The notes under the pieces: model-generated
Seen by the model: only the letters and a program-made list of their open reading frames with translations
Databases searched by the model: none
What the model was told of the DNA's origin: nothing
Translations under genes and position numbers: made by a program
Part shown: piece by piece, positions 14,212-22,699 of the stretch
How positions within the stretch are numbered: the stretch's first letter is position 1
Layout: every line of letters starts with the position of its first letter
From: Mycolicibacterium goodii
GTDB lineage: Bacteria > Actinomycetota > Actinomycetes > Mycobacteriales > Mycobacteriaceae
Direction of reading: 5' to 3'
Assembly (NCBI RefSeq): GCF_022370755.2
Contig: NZ_CP092364.2
Span: 6,324,001-6,388,000 of the forward strand
Length of the DNA: 64,000 bases

Positions 14212-14790
14212 TCAGTGGGTGGCGCCGAGGCAGTACGTGCGCGCCGGGGCCGGATAGTCGTAGGCGTTGGTGTCCGGCGGGCACTGCGTCGCGTCGGTGG
14301 TGTCGAACCGCTGCACCACGCGATAGGCCGTGTCGTCGTTCGTGGCACAGTCGATCTGCTCGAGGAGGTCGGATCCCGGCTGCTGGTGGTAGCAGTGACC
14401 GACGGTGAGGTTCTCGACGAGGCACAACCGGCCGACGGTGTCGGCCTCGTTGACGCTCCACGTGTAGGCGACGTAATTCTGGTTGGCGCACCGCTGGTCG
14501 GTTTCGTTGACCGCGCCCACGGTGTAGCTGGGGTCGGTGGTGCACGAACTGTGCTGGATGTCCTCGTTCTTGTCCCGGCCGCTCGGGCTGATGGTCACGC
14601 AGTCGCCGACCGAGAAGCTACTGATCTCATGCCGTGCCTCGGATGCTGCGCGTCGTTCCTGGCTTTTCTCGGCCAAGCTGAACTTCGCCAGGATGATCAG
14701 CGCGGTGCCGAGAACCACGAACGCGATGCGGACGTTCCTCCGGCGCCACCAGCGCTGAGTCGGTCCCGGTGTGCCCGTTGCGATGGTCAT
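14212..14790 (-). CDS. Membrane-anchored LppU/SCO3897-like protein
   Basis: 192 residues. A basic N-terminus ('RWWRRRN') and one membrane helix ('VRIAFVVLGTALIILAKFSL', ~19-38) anchor an extracytoplasmic domain containing 'SVGDCVTI', 'SSCTTDPSYTVGAV', 'CANQNYV', 'CLVENLTVGHCYH' and 'RTYCLGATH'. The spaced cysteines and V-G-D-C motif match actinobacterial LppU/SCO3897-type and septum-formation-like domains. No function is known. The stop is 20 bp from the tRNA terminator hairpin. Confidence 0.65.
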   Translation of the reverse strand: MTIATGTPGPTQRWWRRRNVRIAFVVLGTALIILAKFSLAEKSQERRAASEARHEISSFSVGDCVTISPSGRDKNEDIQHSSCTTDPSYTVGAVNETDQRCANQNYVAYTWSVNEADTVGRLCLVENLTVGHCYHQQPGSDLLEQIDCATNDDTAYRVVQRFDTTDATQCPPDTNAYDYPAPARTYCLGATH

Positions 14791-15018
14791 GTCTTACCCC
14801 CTTCACGTCTTCAGCCGTTTGCTGAAGCTCGTCAGACGGGGATGATAGCCATACGGGGCAAGTTCGCGCACCTTCGGAAGGCCGGACCGATTCCAGTTTG
14901 CCCATACCGTCAACAACCGCTTGTGGAATCAACAAGACAATTTGCCAGATTGTCGCGACTCGTCGAGTATGGTCACGTATAGCAAACTTCGACGGCATAC
15001 GGATTCTGGTAGCTGGGG

Positions 15019-15681
15019 GTGAATGTGCACAGTGACACACCGGACGCCTTCGCGACGGGATTGTTCCTGCCCGCACGCCAGGCCGTCCCGTTCGACGACG
15101 TGCTGGCCGATCATGCGGACAGCGAATCGCTGCAGCCGTATCTGGACGACGTCGATGCGCACGTCCATGTGGACGAGGACCGGCACCTTCTCGACAGCGA
15201 GGCCCGCCGCCTCGACGACGAGCGGTTGGCCCGCGACATCGCCCGGTTCCACGCGGCGCGCCGCGAGGCGTCGATGCTGGCGATGATCAACATCGCCCTG
15301 CCATTGGGCGAGAGCATCGTCCTCAGCGGCGGCCAGGACTATCTGCTGCACGTCGCGCGCGACGAGCGGGTGCGGCTCGGCCGTCCCGACGTGCGCGACC
15401 TGTCACGGGCGGCGTCTGCGATGCGCCAGTTGGTCTGCGCGAAACTGGATGCGCTTATTGCCGATTCGGTGACCGTGGCGGCCGACGGCGACACACTCGT
15501 GAACGCCGACGGCACGGAAGCGGCCGTGCTCGGCCGGCTCTGCCCGGCGTGCTGGTATGCCACCCGCGCGGCGCTTGCCCAACGGGCGATCGACACCGCC
15601 CCGAGTCCGGTTCTGGGGCAGGAGCTCGTGGATGCGACCTCGGTGGCCGTGCTCTACACGTTGGGACTGGTCGAGTTCTGA
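15019..15681 (+). CDS. Conserved hypothetical protein
   Basis: 220 residues from GTG 15019. It is acidic with a helical middle ('ERLARDIARFHAARREASML', 'DLSRAASAMRQLVCAKLDAL') and a C-X4-C-like region 'LGRLCPACWYATRAAL'. No signal peptide or membrane span. I do not recognise a family. The 228 bp upstream of it, shared with the divergent membrane-protein gene, show no obvious operator. It ends three bases from the stop of the convergent gene at 15685. Confidence 0.7.
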   Translation: MNVHSDTPDAFATGLFLPARQAVPFDDVLADHADSESLQPYLDDVDAHVHVDEDRHLLDSEARRLDDERLARDIARFHAARREASMLAMINIALPLGESIVLSGGQDYLLHVARDERVRLGRPDVRDLSRAASAMRQLVCAKLDALIADSVTVAADGDTLVNADGTEAAVLGRLCPACWYATRAALAQRAIDTAPSPVLGQELVDATSVAVLYTLGLVEF

Positions 15682-15684
15682 CGC

Positions 15685-16113
15685 TCAGTCGGTGATGACG
15701 GTTGCGGCGATGTCGCACGCGAGTTCCCGCAGCACCTCGTCGGTCACGTGCCTGCGCGCGGTTTGGCGGTCCAGGCGCAGCACGCTCACCAGGAGATCGA
15801 TGTGGCCGGTCACCTGGACGCGGGCCAACTCGACCGGAACGTGCAGACCATGGTCCTCGGCGAGGAACTGCAACAGGACCGTCACGCGGTCGTTCATCCA
15901 CGGCGAGCGGCCCGGCAGTACCGACGTGCGCCGCACCCCCGTGTACCGGCGTCGGCGTGCATCGTCGGACGGTCCGTGCAGGGTCTGGCGCGGCAGATCG
16001 GTCGAGCGGGTCCGCGCCCGCACCACTCGGACATCGCCATGCGGTGAATCGCATCCGGTGAACGCCGCTGTACGCATGACCTTGGCTGTCGCCATGGCGT
16101 GTCTGTGACCCAT
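15685..16113 (-). CDS. Hypothetical protein, C-terminal conserved-looking domain
   Basis: 142 residues from ATG 16113 (ATG 16095 is an alternative). The N-terminal half is Arg-rich and low in complexity; the C-terminal half ('WMNDRVTVLLQFLAEDHGL', 'DLLVSVLRLDRQTARRHVTD', 'EVLRELACDIA') reads as a folded helical domain, vaguely like a ribbon/HTH regulator. Unrecognised. Convergent with the 15019 gene. The true start could lie nearer residue 60 if only the C-terminal domain is real. Confidence 0.5.
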   Translation of the reverse strand: MGHRHAMATAKVMRTAAFTGCDSPHGDVRVVRARTRSTDLPRQTLHGPSDDARRRRYTGVRRTSVLPGRSPWMNDRVTVLLQFLAEDHGLHVPVELARVQVTGHIDLLVSVLRLDRQTARRHVTDEVLRELACDIAATVITD

Positions 16114-16190
16114 TGACCCGTACCTACCCCGACTTATGTTCTTTGCCGGTCGACATTACGCGACGGTCGAAACGCCGGGGTCAGACGGTT

Positions 16191-16544
16191 TCAGGTCCAC
16201 AGCACCGCGATGCCTGCGGCCAGCAGGGGCAGCACGCCCGCGGCGACGAACAACGGCATGACGGGCCCTCCGGTGCGACGCTGGCGGGCCCGACCGATGC
16301 CGAGAACCGCGCCGAGGGCGATGAGGATGACGAGCTTGATCCCGATCTTCGGGTAGTTCAGCTCGATGCCCGCCGGCCACGGTGCGGCCAGGGCCAGCCC
16401 CGTCACCAACGACACCAGGATGCCGTAATCCATCAGGCGCGTGATCTCGAAGCGACGCGCCACGGCCTCGGCCACCCACGCGCCGACCATCACCGCGAAG
16501 CCGATCAGATGTACATAAACAACTACGTTCCGTAGTAGCTCCAT
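16191..16544 (-). CDS. Small integral membrane protein (four spans)
   Basis: 117 residues. Four hydrophobic segments are visible: 'VVVYVHLIGFAVMVGAWVAE' (~7-26), 'YGILVSLVTGLALAAPW' (~40-56), 'IGIKLVILIALGAVLGIG' (~67-84) and 'MPLFVAAGVLPLLAAGIAVL' (~95-115). The layout resembles DUF2269/CopD-like small membrane proteins with an early His in helix 1. No partner gene is adjacent. Function unknown. Confidence 0.75.
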   Translation of the reverse strand: MELLRNVVVYVHLIGFAVMVGAWVAEAVARRFEITRLMDYGILVSLVTGLALAAPWPAGIELNYPKIGIKLVILIALGAVLGIGRARQRRTGGPVMPLFVAAGVLPLLAAGIAVLWT

Positions 16545-16704
16545 GCGCGGAGTTTAAGCTCTGCAAACGTCAGCGCGCCACGCTCAGCTAGGGGGGAGCG
16601 GGACGCGCCAACTTGTGTCCAGAGTAGGCGCGTTCGCGCAGTTAATCCAGGTACCGGTTGCGGGCTCGCGATCCATGCCGTCGATCTCCACTACTGTTGG
16701 TCTC

Positions 16705-17202
16705 GTGCGGTTGCTGCTCATCGCCGATACCCATGTACCCAAGCGAGCGCGGGACCTGCCGAAACCGGTGTGGGACCAGGTGGATCGCGCCGACGTCGTC
16801 ATCCACGCGGGCGACTGGGTCGAACCGGCTCTGCTCGATTCGCTCAGCGGACGTGCCCGACAACTCGTCGGGTGCTGGGGTAACAACGACGGCGCAGAAC
16901 TGCGCAGGCGCCTGCCCGAACGCGCCGACGTGATGCTGGGTGGACTGCGCTTCACCGTCGTCCACGAGACCGGCTCGGCGACGGGCCGTGAGGCCAGGAT
17001 GGCCAGGGAGTACCCGGACACCGACGTGCTGGTGTTCGGCCACAGCCACATCCCGTGGGACACCACTGCGAAAACCGGTCTGCGCCTGTTGAACCCGGGC
17101 TCACCGACCGACCGGCGCCGTCAACCGTACTGCACCTATATGACCGCGACCGCCGACAACGGCGCACTGTCCGACGTCGTACTGCACACGATCGAGCGCT
17201 GA
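16705..17202 (+). CDS. YfcE/MJ0936-type metallophosphoesterase
   Basis: 165 residues from GTG 16705. The calcineurin-like dimetal motifs are complete: 'LLLIADTHV' (DxH), 'VVIHAGDWVE' (GDxxx), 'GCWGNNDG' (GNxD), 'FTVVHETG' (the H of the fourth motif) and 'VLVFGHSHIPW' (GHSH). Such enzymes hydrolyse phosphodiesters with Mn/Fe in the cytoplasm. An in-frame ATG at 16675 would add ten residues; homology starts at the GTG. No ribosome-binding site is evident, so the mRNA may be leaderless. Confidence 0.9.
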   Translation: MRLLLIADTHVPKRARDLPKPVWDQVDRADVVIHAGDWVEPALLDSLSGRARQLVGCWGNNDGAELRRRLPERADVMLGGLRFTVVHETGSATGREARMAREYPDTDVLVFGHSHIPWDTTAKTGLRLLNPGSPTDRRRQPYCTYMTATADNGALSDVVLHTIER

Positions 17203-17203
17203 G

Positions 17204-17542
17204 TCAGGCCGTATCGGCCCGGCAGATCAGGTCGATGTGCCTCTCGGCCCACTCGCCCAGCGGATTGAGCGCTTCGAGCAGTGCCACGCCGGCCTCGGTC
17301 ATCGAGTACTCCACGCGTGGCGGCACCTCGTGGTAGCTCTCGCGGTGCACGACGCCGTGGCGCTGCAGTTCTTTGAGGTGCTGGGTGAGCATCTTCTGCG
17401 AGATGCCGCTGAGGCTGCGATGCAGCGCGTTGAACCGCTTGGGGCCGTCCTGTAACTCCCACAGGATCAACGGCTTCCATTTTCCGTCGACGACGGACAT
17501 CGCAGCGTCGAGGCCGCAGCTGTACTTTCCCAACGAAGTCAC
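17204..17542 (-). CDS. HxlR-family transcriptional regulator
   Basis: 112 residues. The winged HTH is typical: 'CGLDAAMSVVDGKWKPLILW' with the conserved N-terminal Cys used for redox sensing in many HxlR proteins, 'RFNALHRSLSGISQKMLTQH' as the HTH, and 'VPPRVEYSMTEAG' as the wing. It is divergent from two imine-reductase-like genes with a palindrome in between, so it probably represses them and is induced by electrophiles or oxidants. It ends two bases from the convergent phosphoesterase stop. Confidence 0.92.
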   Translation of the reverse strand: MTSLGKYSCGLDAAMSVVDGKWKPLILWELQDGPKRFNALHRSLSGISQKMLTQHLKELQRHGVVHRESYHEVPPRVEYSMTEAGVALLEALNPLGEWAERHIDLICRADTA

Positions 17543-17570
17543 TGGTCACCTCCTTTGGTTTCGTTTTGGT

Positions 17571-17597
17571 AAGTATCGCACTTTTAAGTGGGTACTT
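17571..17597. promoter_or_regulatory. Probable HxlR operator
   Basis: AAGTATCGCACTT (17571-17583), TT, then AAGTGGGTACTT (17586-17597) make a near-perfect dyad, AAGTA...CACTT/AAGTG...TACTT. HxlR/YodB proteins bind AT-rich dyads with AAGTA/TACTT-type arms. It sits 29 bp upstream of hxlR and 34 bp upstream of the first oxidoreductase gene. Confidence 0.6.
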
Positions 17598-17630
17598 GTC
17601 GCAGAGTTCGTGTGATTCCACGATGGTGGC

Positions 17631-18509
17631 ATGTCAACGACACAGCACGCCACATTCCTCGGGGTCGGCGAGATGGGTTCTGCGCTCGCGCATTCCGCGC
17701 TGACCGCCGGATACCGGGTCACGGTGTGGAACCGCAGCGCCGCCAAGACCACGCCGCTGGTCGAGGCCGGCGCCCATGGCGCCGCGACCGTGACCGAGGC
17801 CATCGACGCCGCGGAGGCCTCCGCCCCGCTCATCGTCTGCCTGTTCGACCACGCTTCCGTGCACGAGGTCCTCGACCCGGTGGCAGACAGGCTCGCAGGC
17901 CGCCGGGTGATCAACCTGACCACGACCTCACCCGACGGCGCGCGCGAACTGGGCCGCTGGGCCACCGAGCACGGCGCGACGTACCTGGACGGCGGAATCA
18001 TGGCGACCCCGGACATGATCGGCGGCGCCGGCTCCCACGTCCTCTACAGCGGCACCGCGCGGCTGTTCGAGGAACACCGCCCGCTGCTCGAAATCTGGGG
18101 TACGCCAGAGTATCTCGGCGAGGACGCCGGTATCGCCGCGCTGTACGACCTGGCGCTGCTCGCAGGCATGTACGTCATGTTCGCCGGGTTCTTCCATGGT
18201 GCCGCGATGGTCACCGCGCAGGGCGTGCCCGCCAAGGAGTTCGCGGTCCGCGCCGCGGATTGGTTGCGCGCCATGGCCCCCGCGGTCACCGGTTACGCCG
18301 AGATCATCGACGGAGGTGACTACTCGGTGCCCGGCCAGCAGAGCCTCGAGTTCTCCGACATCAGCGACATCATCGACGCGACCCGCGCGCAGGGCGTGAG
18401 CACCGAACTCGTCGACGTCGTGCAGCGGCTGATCCACCGCCAGATCGACGCCGGTCACGGCAGCGACGGTTTCGCGCGAGTCATCGAGAGCCTCAGGAGG
18501 GCGGCATGA
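17631..18509 (+). CDS. Imine-reductase-like NAD(P)-dependent oxidoreductase (copy 1)
   Basis: 292 residues, beta-hydroxyacid-dehydrogenase/imine-reductase family. The Rossmann domain begins 'ATFLGVGEMGSALAHSAL' and has 'VTVWNRSAAKT' (the NRS motif selecting NADPH). The C-terminal helical domain has 'ALYDLALLAGMYVMFAGFFH', where the Asp sits at the imine-reductase proton-donor position (IREDs with Asp or Tyr), replacing the Lys of true hydroxyacid dehydrogenases. It overlaps its paralogue by four bases (ATGA). Reduction of a cyclic imine or related compound is likely; the natural substrate is unknown. Confidence 0.85.
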   Translation: MSTTQHATFLGVGEMGSALAHSALTAGYRVTVWNRSAAKTTPLVEAGAHGAATVTEAIDAAEASAPLIVCLFDHASVHEVLDPVADRLAGRRVINLTTTSPDGARELGRWATEHGATYLDGGIMATPDMIGGAGSHVLYSGTARLFEEHRPLLEIWGTPEYLGEDAGIAALYDLALLAGMYVMFAGFFHGAAMVTAQGVPAKEFAVRAADWLRAMAPAVTGYAEIIDGGDYSVPGQQSLEFSDISDIIDATRAQGVSTELVDVVQRLIHRQIDAGHGSDGFARVIESLRRAA

Positions 18510-19375
18510 CAACCACAACGGTTCTGGGTCTCGGCCCCATGGGGCAGGCGCTCGCCGGCGCCCTGCTCGATGCCGGATATTCCGTGACGGTGTGGAACCG
18601 CACCGAAGCCAAGGCACAGCTCCTGCGCGACCGCGGCGCACGATGGTCGCCGACGCCCGCAGCCGCGGTCGCCGCGAGTGACCTCACGCTGGTGAACGTC
18701 GTCGACCACGACGCGGTCGACGCGATCCTCGGCGCCGCAGGCGACGCTGTCGCCGACCGCACCGTCATCGGGCTGAGCTCTGACACCCCGGACCGGGCCA
18801 GGCGCACCGCCAAACTCGTCGGCAATCACGGCGGCCGCTACCTCGACGGCGCGATCATGACCCCGACCGACACCGTCGGGAGCCGGGACGCCAGCATCCT
18901 GCTCGCCGGACCGCAGACGGTCTACGACGCGCACCGCCCGGTGCTCGACGCGCTGGGCCGGTCCAGCTGGGTCGGCGACGAGTACGGCCGGGCCGCGGCG
19001 TTCGACATGGCGCTGCTCGATCTGTTCTGGACCTCGGTGGGCGGATTCCAGCACGCGCTGATGGTGGCTCGCGCCAACGGAATCGAACCGCAAGAGCTCA
19101 TGCCTCACGCACACGGCATCGTCGCCATCCTGTCGCCGATATTCACCGAACTCGCCGAACGTATCGAGGGCGACCGGCACGGAGAGGCCAGCGCACCGGT
19201 GTCGTCGGTCGCGGCCTCGGTACGCCACCTGATCACGGCATCCCGTGATGCCGGCGTCGACGCGGGGCTTCTCGAAACGTTCCGGGGCTACGTCGACGCG
19301 GCCGTCGCCGCCGGCCACGGTGGCGCCGAGATCAGTCGAATCGCGCAAGAAATGACCACATTGACGCGGAGGTGA
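18506..19375 (+). CDS. Imine-reductase-like NAD(P)-dependent oxidoreductase (copy 2)
   Basis: 289 residues, a diverged tandem paralogue of the preceding gene. Motifs: 'TTVLGLGPMGQALAGALLD', 'VTVWNRTEAK' (NADPH preference) and 'AFDMALLDLFWTSVGGFQHA', again with Asp at the catalytic position. Family members are homodimers with swapped C-terminal helices; the ATGA overlap with copy 1 makes a heterodimer conceivable. It probably shares the HxlR-controlled promoter. The alkylsulfatase gene starts 13 bp after its stop, extending the operon. Confidence 0.85.
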   Translation: MTTTTVLGLGPMGQALAGALLDAGYSVTVWNRTEAKAQLLRDRGARWSPTPAAAVAASDLTLVNVVDHDAVDAILGAAGDAVADRTVIGLSSDTPDRARRTAKLVGNHGGRYLDGAIMTPTDTVGSRDASILLAGPQTVYDAHRPVLDALGRSSWVGDEYGRAAAFDMALLDLFWTSVGGFQHALMVARANGIEPQELMPHAHGIVAILSPIFTELAERIEGDRHGEASAPVSSVAASVRHLITASRDAGVDAGLLETFRGYVDAAVAAGHGGAEISRIAQEMTTLTRR

Positions 19376-19388
19376 ATATCCTGCCGCC

Positions 19389-21269
19389 ATGGAGCCGAAA
19401 CCGCCGAGCGCCGTCATCGAGGCCGCGCACCGCGAACACCTCGCCGATCTCCCGTTCGAGGACCGCCGCGACTTCGATGACGCCGACCGTGGTTTCCTCG
19501 GCGCCCTCGAACCGTGCGTGGTCACTGCCGCGGACGGACGCGTGGTGTGGGACAACGATTCCTACGGCTTCCTGACCGGCGAGCAGGCCCCAACCAGCGT
19601 GCACCCCAGCCTGTGGCGGCAGAGCAGCCTGTGCGCCAGACAGGGTCTCTACCAGGTCGTCGAGGGGATCTATCAGGTCCGCGGACTCGACCTGTCCAAC
19701 ATCACGTTCGTCGAGGGCGACACCGGCATCATCGTCATCGACCCGCTGATCTCGACCGAGACGGCGGCGGCCGCACTGGCGTTGTACCGCAGGCACCGCG
19801 GAAATCGTGCGGTCAGCGCCGTGATCTACACCCACAGCCACGTCGACCATTTCGGTGGCGTGCTGGGCGTGACGACCCAGGCCGAGGTCGACGCGGGAAA
19901 GGTCGTGGTGATCGCACCCGAACACTTCACCGCCCACGCCGTGCAGGAGAACGTCTACGCGGGCACCGCGATGGCGCGCCGCGCCGCCTACATGTACGGC
20001 GCCGCGTTGGCCCGCGGGCCGCTGGGGCAGGTGGGCTGCGGGCTCGGGCAGGTGCCGTCGACGGGCGAGGTCGCGTTGATCGTGCCCACCCTCGACATCC
20101 GCGAGACCGGCGAGATCCACATGATCGACGGCGTCGAGATCGAGTTCCAGATGGCGCCCGGCACCGAGGCACCGGCCGAGATGCACTTCTATTTCCCCGG
20201 CTTCCGGGCGTTGTGCATGGCGGAGAACGCGACACACAACCTGCACAACCTGTTGACCCTGCGCGGCGCGCTGGTGCGTGACCCGCACGGCTGGGCGAGG
20301 TACCTCACCGAGGCCATCGACAGCTTCGCCGACCGCACCGACGTGGTGTTCGCGTCCCATCACTGGCCGACGTGGGGACGTGACAACATCGTCGAATACC
20401 TTTCGCTGCAACGGGATCTGTACGCCTACCTGCATGACCAGACCCTGCGCCTGATCAACCAGGGACACACCGGCATCGAGATCGCCGAGCGGTTCGAACT
20501 TCCACCCGCGCTGCGGGCCGCCTGGCACACCCACGGCTACTACGGGTCGGTCAGCCACAATGTCAAAGCGGTCTACCAGCGTTACATGGGCTGGTTCGAC
20601 GGCAACCCGGGCCGGCTGTGGCAACACCCGCCCGAGGCGCTCGGGCCGCGATACGTCGAGGCCATGGGCGGTGTCGACCGTGTCGTCGAACTGGCCCGGC
20701 GTGCCGCGGACGGCGGTGACTACCGTTGGGCCGCAACGATACTGGACCACGCGGTGTTCACCGACGAGAATCATCCGGGGGTGCGCGCGCTGTATGCCGA
20801 CGTCCTCGAACAACTCGCCTACGGCGCGGAGAACGCCGTCTGGCGCAACTTCTTCCTCGGCGGTGCCACCGAACTGCGCGAAGGTAACTTCGGCACCCCG
20901 ACCGCGCCGTCGTCACCGACCCTGCTCGGCCGGCTGACCCCGGAGCAGATCTTCGACGCGGTCGCGATCAACGTGAACGGGCCGCGCGCATGGGGGCTCG
21001 ACCTCGCCGTGGACGTCACGTTCGGCGACACCGAGGACACCTACCGGCTGACGCTGCGCAACGGTGTCCTGGTGCACCGCAAGGCATCACCGGACGATCC
21101 GAGTGCACAGGCCACCGTCACCGTCGCCGACAAGATGCGACTGCTGGCATTCTTCGTCGGAGACACCGCGATGCCGGGGCTCCAGATCAGCGGCGACGCC
21201 GAGGTGCTGCCGTCGCTGCTGAGGGTGCTCGACCGGCCCGACCCGAACTTCAACATCGTCACGCCCTAG
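19389..21269 (+). CDS. Linear primary-alkylsulfatase (metallo-beta-lactamase type, SdsA1-like)
   Basis: 626 residues, the full length of SdsA1/YjcS enzymes. The MBL domain has 'YTHSHVDHFGG' (HxHxDH zinc motif, ~153-163), 'MAENATHNLHNL' and 'VFASHHWPTWG' for the second zinc. A helical dimerisation domain ('YRWAATILDHAVFTDENHP') and a C-terminal SCP2-like lipid-binding domain ('TPEQIFDAVAINVNGP' onward) follow. These enzymes hydrolyse alkyl sulfates such as SDS to alcohols. No signal peptide is visible. Its end overlaps the convergent SDR stop by four bases (shared CTAG). Equivalent, by recalled order, to Rv3762c. Confidence 0.93.
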   Translation: MEPKPPSAVIEAAHREHLADLPFEDRRDFDDADRGFLGALEPCVVTAADGRVVWDNDSYGFLTGEQAPTSVHPSLWRQSSLCARQGLYQVVEGIYQVRGLDLSNITFVEGDTGIIVIDPLISTETAAAALALYRRHRGNRAVSAVIYTHSHVDHFGGVLGVTTQAEVDAGKVVVIAPEHFTAHAVQENVYAGTAMARRAAYMYGAALARGPLGQVGCGLGQVPSTGEVALIVPTLDIRETGEIHMIDGVEIEFQMAPGTEAPAEMHFYFPGFRALCMAENATHNLHNLLTLRGALVRDPHGWARYLTEAIDSFADRTDVVFASHHWPTWGRDNIVEYLSLQRDLYAYLHDQTLRLINQGHTGIEIAERFELPPALRAAWHTHGYYGSVSHNVKAVYQRYMGWFDGNPGRLWQHPPEALGPRYVEAMGGVDRVVELARRAADGGDYRWAATILDHAVFTDENHPGVRALYADVLEQLAYGAENAVWRNFFLGGATELREGNFGTPTAPSSPTLLGRLTPEQIFDAVAINVNGPRAWGLDLAVDVTFGDTEDTYRLTLRNGVLVHRKASPDDPSAQATVTVADKMRLLAFFVGDTAMPGLQISGDAEVLPSLLRVLDRPDPNFNIVTP

Positions 21270-22021
21270 GGCAGACCGCCGTCGGCGCGCACAACGGAGC
21301 CGGTGGTGAAGCTCGACGCGTCGGACATCAGGAACAGCGCCGCACCCACGATCTCGCGCGGATCACCCGCGCGCCGCAGCGCCAGGTGCGAGAACGGTTC
21401 ACCCGACATGTCCCACGCCTTGCTGACGTCGGTGAGAAACGGCCCGGCCATCAAGGTGTTCACCCGCACCGAGGGTCCGTACGCCTTCGCGAGTCCTTCT
21501 GTGAGCACGTTGAGCCCGGCCTTGGCCGCGGCGTAGGGGAGCATGTACTGGTCGGGCCGCAACGATCCCGACGAGCTGACGTTGATGATCCGGCCGCCGC
21601 CGTCGGCCACCATGCGCTCACCGATCAGCGCCGAGAGCCGGAACGGCCCTTTCAGATTGAGGTCGAACACCGCGTCGTAGAGCTTCTCGGTGACCGTGCT
21701 CAACGACTCGTACAGCGGCGACATACCGGCGTTGTTCACCAGCACGTCGACCTTGCCGAACCGTTCGTACGCGGCGTCGACGAGTCCGTCGAGCTCGTCC
21801 CAACGTCCGACGTGAACCTGATAGGGGAAGGCCGTGCGCCCCGTCTCCGACGCGATCTCCTCGGCGGTGACCACGCACGAATCGAGGTTGCGGCTGGCGA
21901 TGATCACGTCCGCGCCGCAGCGGGCGGCACCGAACGCCATCTCCCGTCCCAGGCCGCGGCTGCCACCGGTGATCAGCACGACGCGGTCGGTGAGGTCGAA
22001 AAGCTCGTCGGCGTAACCCAT
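21266..22021 (-). CDS. Short-chain dehydrogenase/reductase
   Basis: 251 residues of classical SDR type: 'VVLITGGSRGLGREMAFGA' (TGxxxGxG cofactor site), 'VDVLVNNAGMSP' (NNAG), 'RIINVSSSGSLRPDQYMLPY' with the Ser and 'PYAAAKAG' with the catalytic Y-x-x-x-K, and C-terminal 'FTTGSVVRADGG'. ATG 22021 starts the protein; the same frame is open upstream but that is high-GC shadow. Substrate unknown. It is divergent from the histidine-phosphatase gene 60 bp away. Confidence 0.92.
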   Translation of the reverse strand: MGYADELFDLTDRVVLITGGSRGLGREMAFGAARCGADVIIASRNLDSCVVTAEEIASETGRTAFPYQVHVGRWDELDGLVDAAYERFGKVDVLVNNAGMSPLYESLSTVTEKLYDAVFDLNLKGPFRLSALIGERMVADGGGRIINVSSSGSLRPDQYMLPYAAAKAGLNVLTEGLAKAYGPSVRVNTLMAGPFLTDVSKAWDMSGEPFSHLALRRAGDPREIVGAALFLMSDASSFTTGSVVRADGGLP

Positions 22022-22081
22022 TACAGCTCCTGTCCGTGGCGCGGGCGACTCGATGGACGAAGACTGCCATATGGTGACACG

Positions 22082-22690
22082 GTGCAACTGCTTTTGATCC
22101 GACACGCTCTGCCGCTGCGCAGCGCACCCGGCGAGGGGTCCGATCCCGCGCTGTCGCAGGCCGGTGTCGAACAGGCCGCTCGCCTGCCCGAGGCGCTCAA
22201 GCGGTTCCCGATCGCACGGGTCGTGAGCAGCCCGCAACGTCGCGCGGTGCAGACCGCCGAACCGCTCGCCGGTGCGCTCGGGCTGACGGTCGAGGTCGAC
22301 GAGCGACTCGCCGAGTACGACCGCGACATGTCGCATTACGTGCCGATCGAACAGATCGCGCAGGAGAACCCGGACGAACTGGCCCGGCTGGCCTGCGGGC
22401 ATCTGCCCAGCGGAGTCGACGAGGACGAGTTCGCCGGCCGCATCAGCGCCGCATTCGCCGACCTGGTCGCGGCAGGCAACCACGAGGACACCGTGGCGGT
22501 GTTCAGCCACGGCGGCGTGATCAACGTCGCGCTGCACCAGATTCTGCGGACCGAGCGGCTGCTGTCCTTCCACGTCGACTACGCCTCGGTCACCCGGGTG
22601 CTGGCCTCGCGGTCGGGACGCCTGTCGGTGGCCTCGGTCAACAGCACCGAACACGTATGGGATCTCCTGCCGCGAAACGCACGGTGGTAA
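22082..22690 (+). CDS. Histidine phosphatase (phosphoglycerate-mutase-like)
   Basis: 202 residues from GTG 22082. The RHG-type motif appears as 'LLLIRHALPLRS' (here RHA), with 'VVSSPQRRAVQTAEPLA' (second Arg), 'RLAEYDRD' (proton-donor Glu) and 'VAVFSHGGVINVAL' (second His). The branch-2 acid phosphatase/PGM superfamily dephosphorylates varied cytosolic substrates. It precedes the phosphotransferase-family gene by nine bases, so the two form an operon. Confidence 0.9.
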   Translation: MQLLLIRHALPLRSAPGEGSDPALSQAGVEQAARLPEALKRFPIARVVSSPQRRAVQTAEPLAGALGLTVEVDERLAEYDRDMSHYVPIEQIAQENPDELARLACGHLPSGVDEDEFAGRISAAFADLVAAGNHEDTVAVFSHGGVINVALHQILRTERLLSFHVDYASVTRVLASRSGRLSVASVNSTEHVWDLLPRNARW

Positions 22691-22699
22691 ACAGATCCC

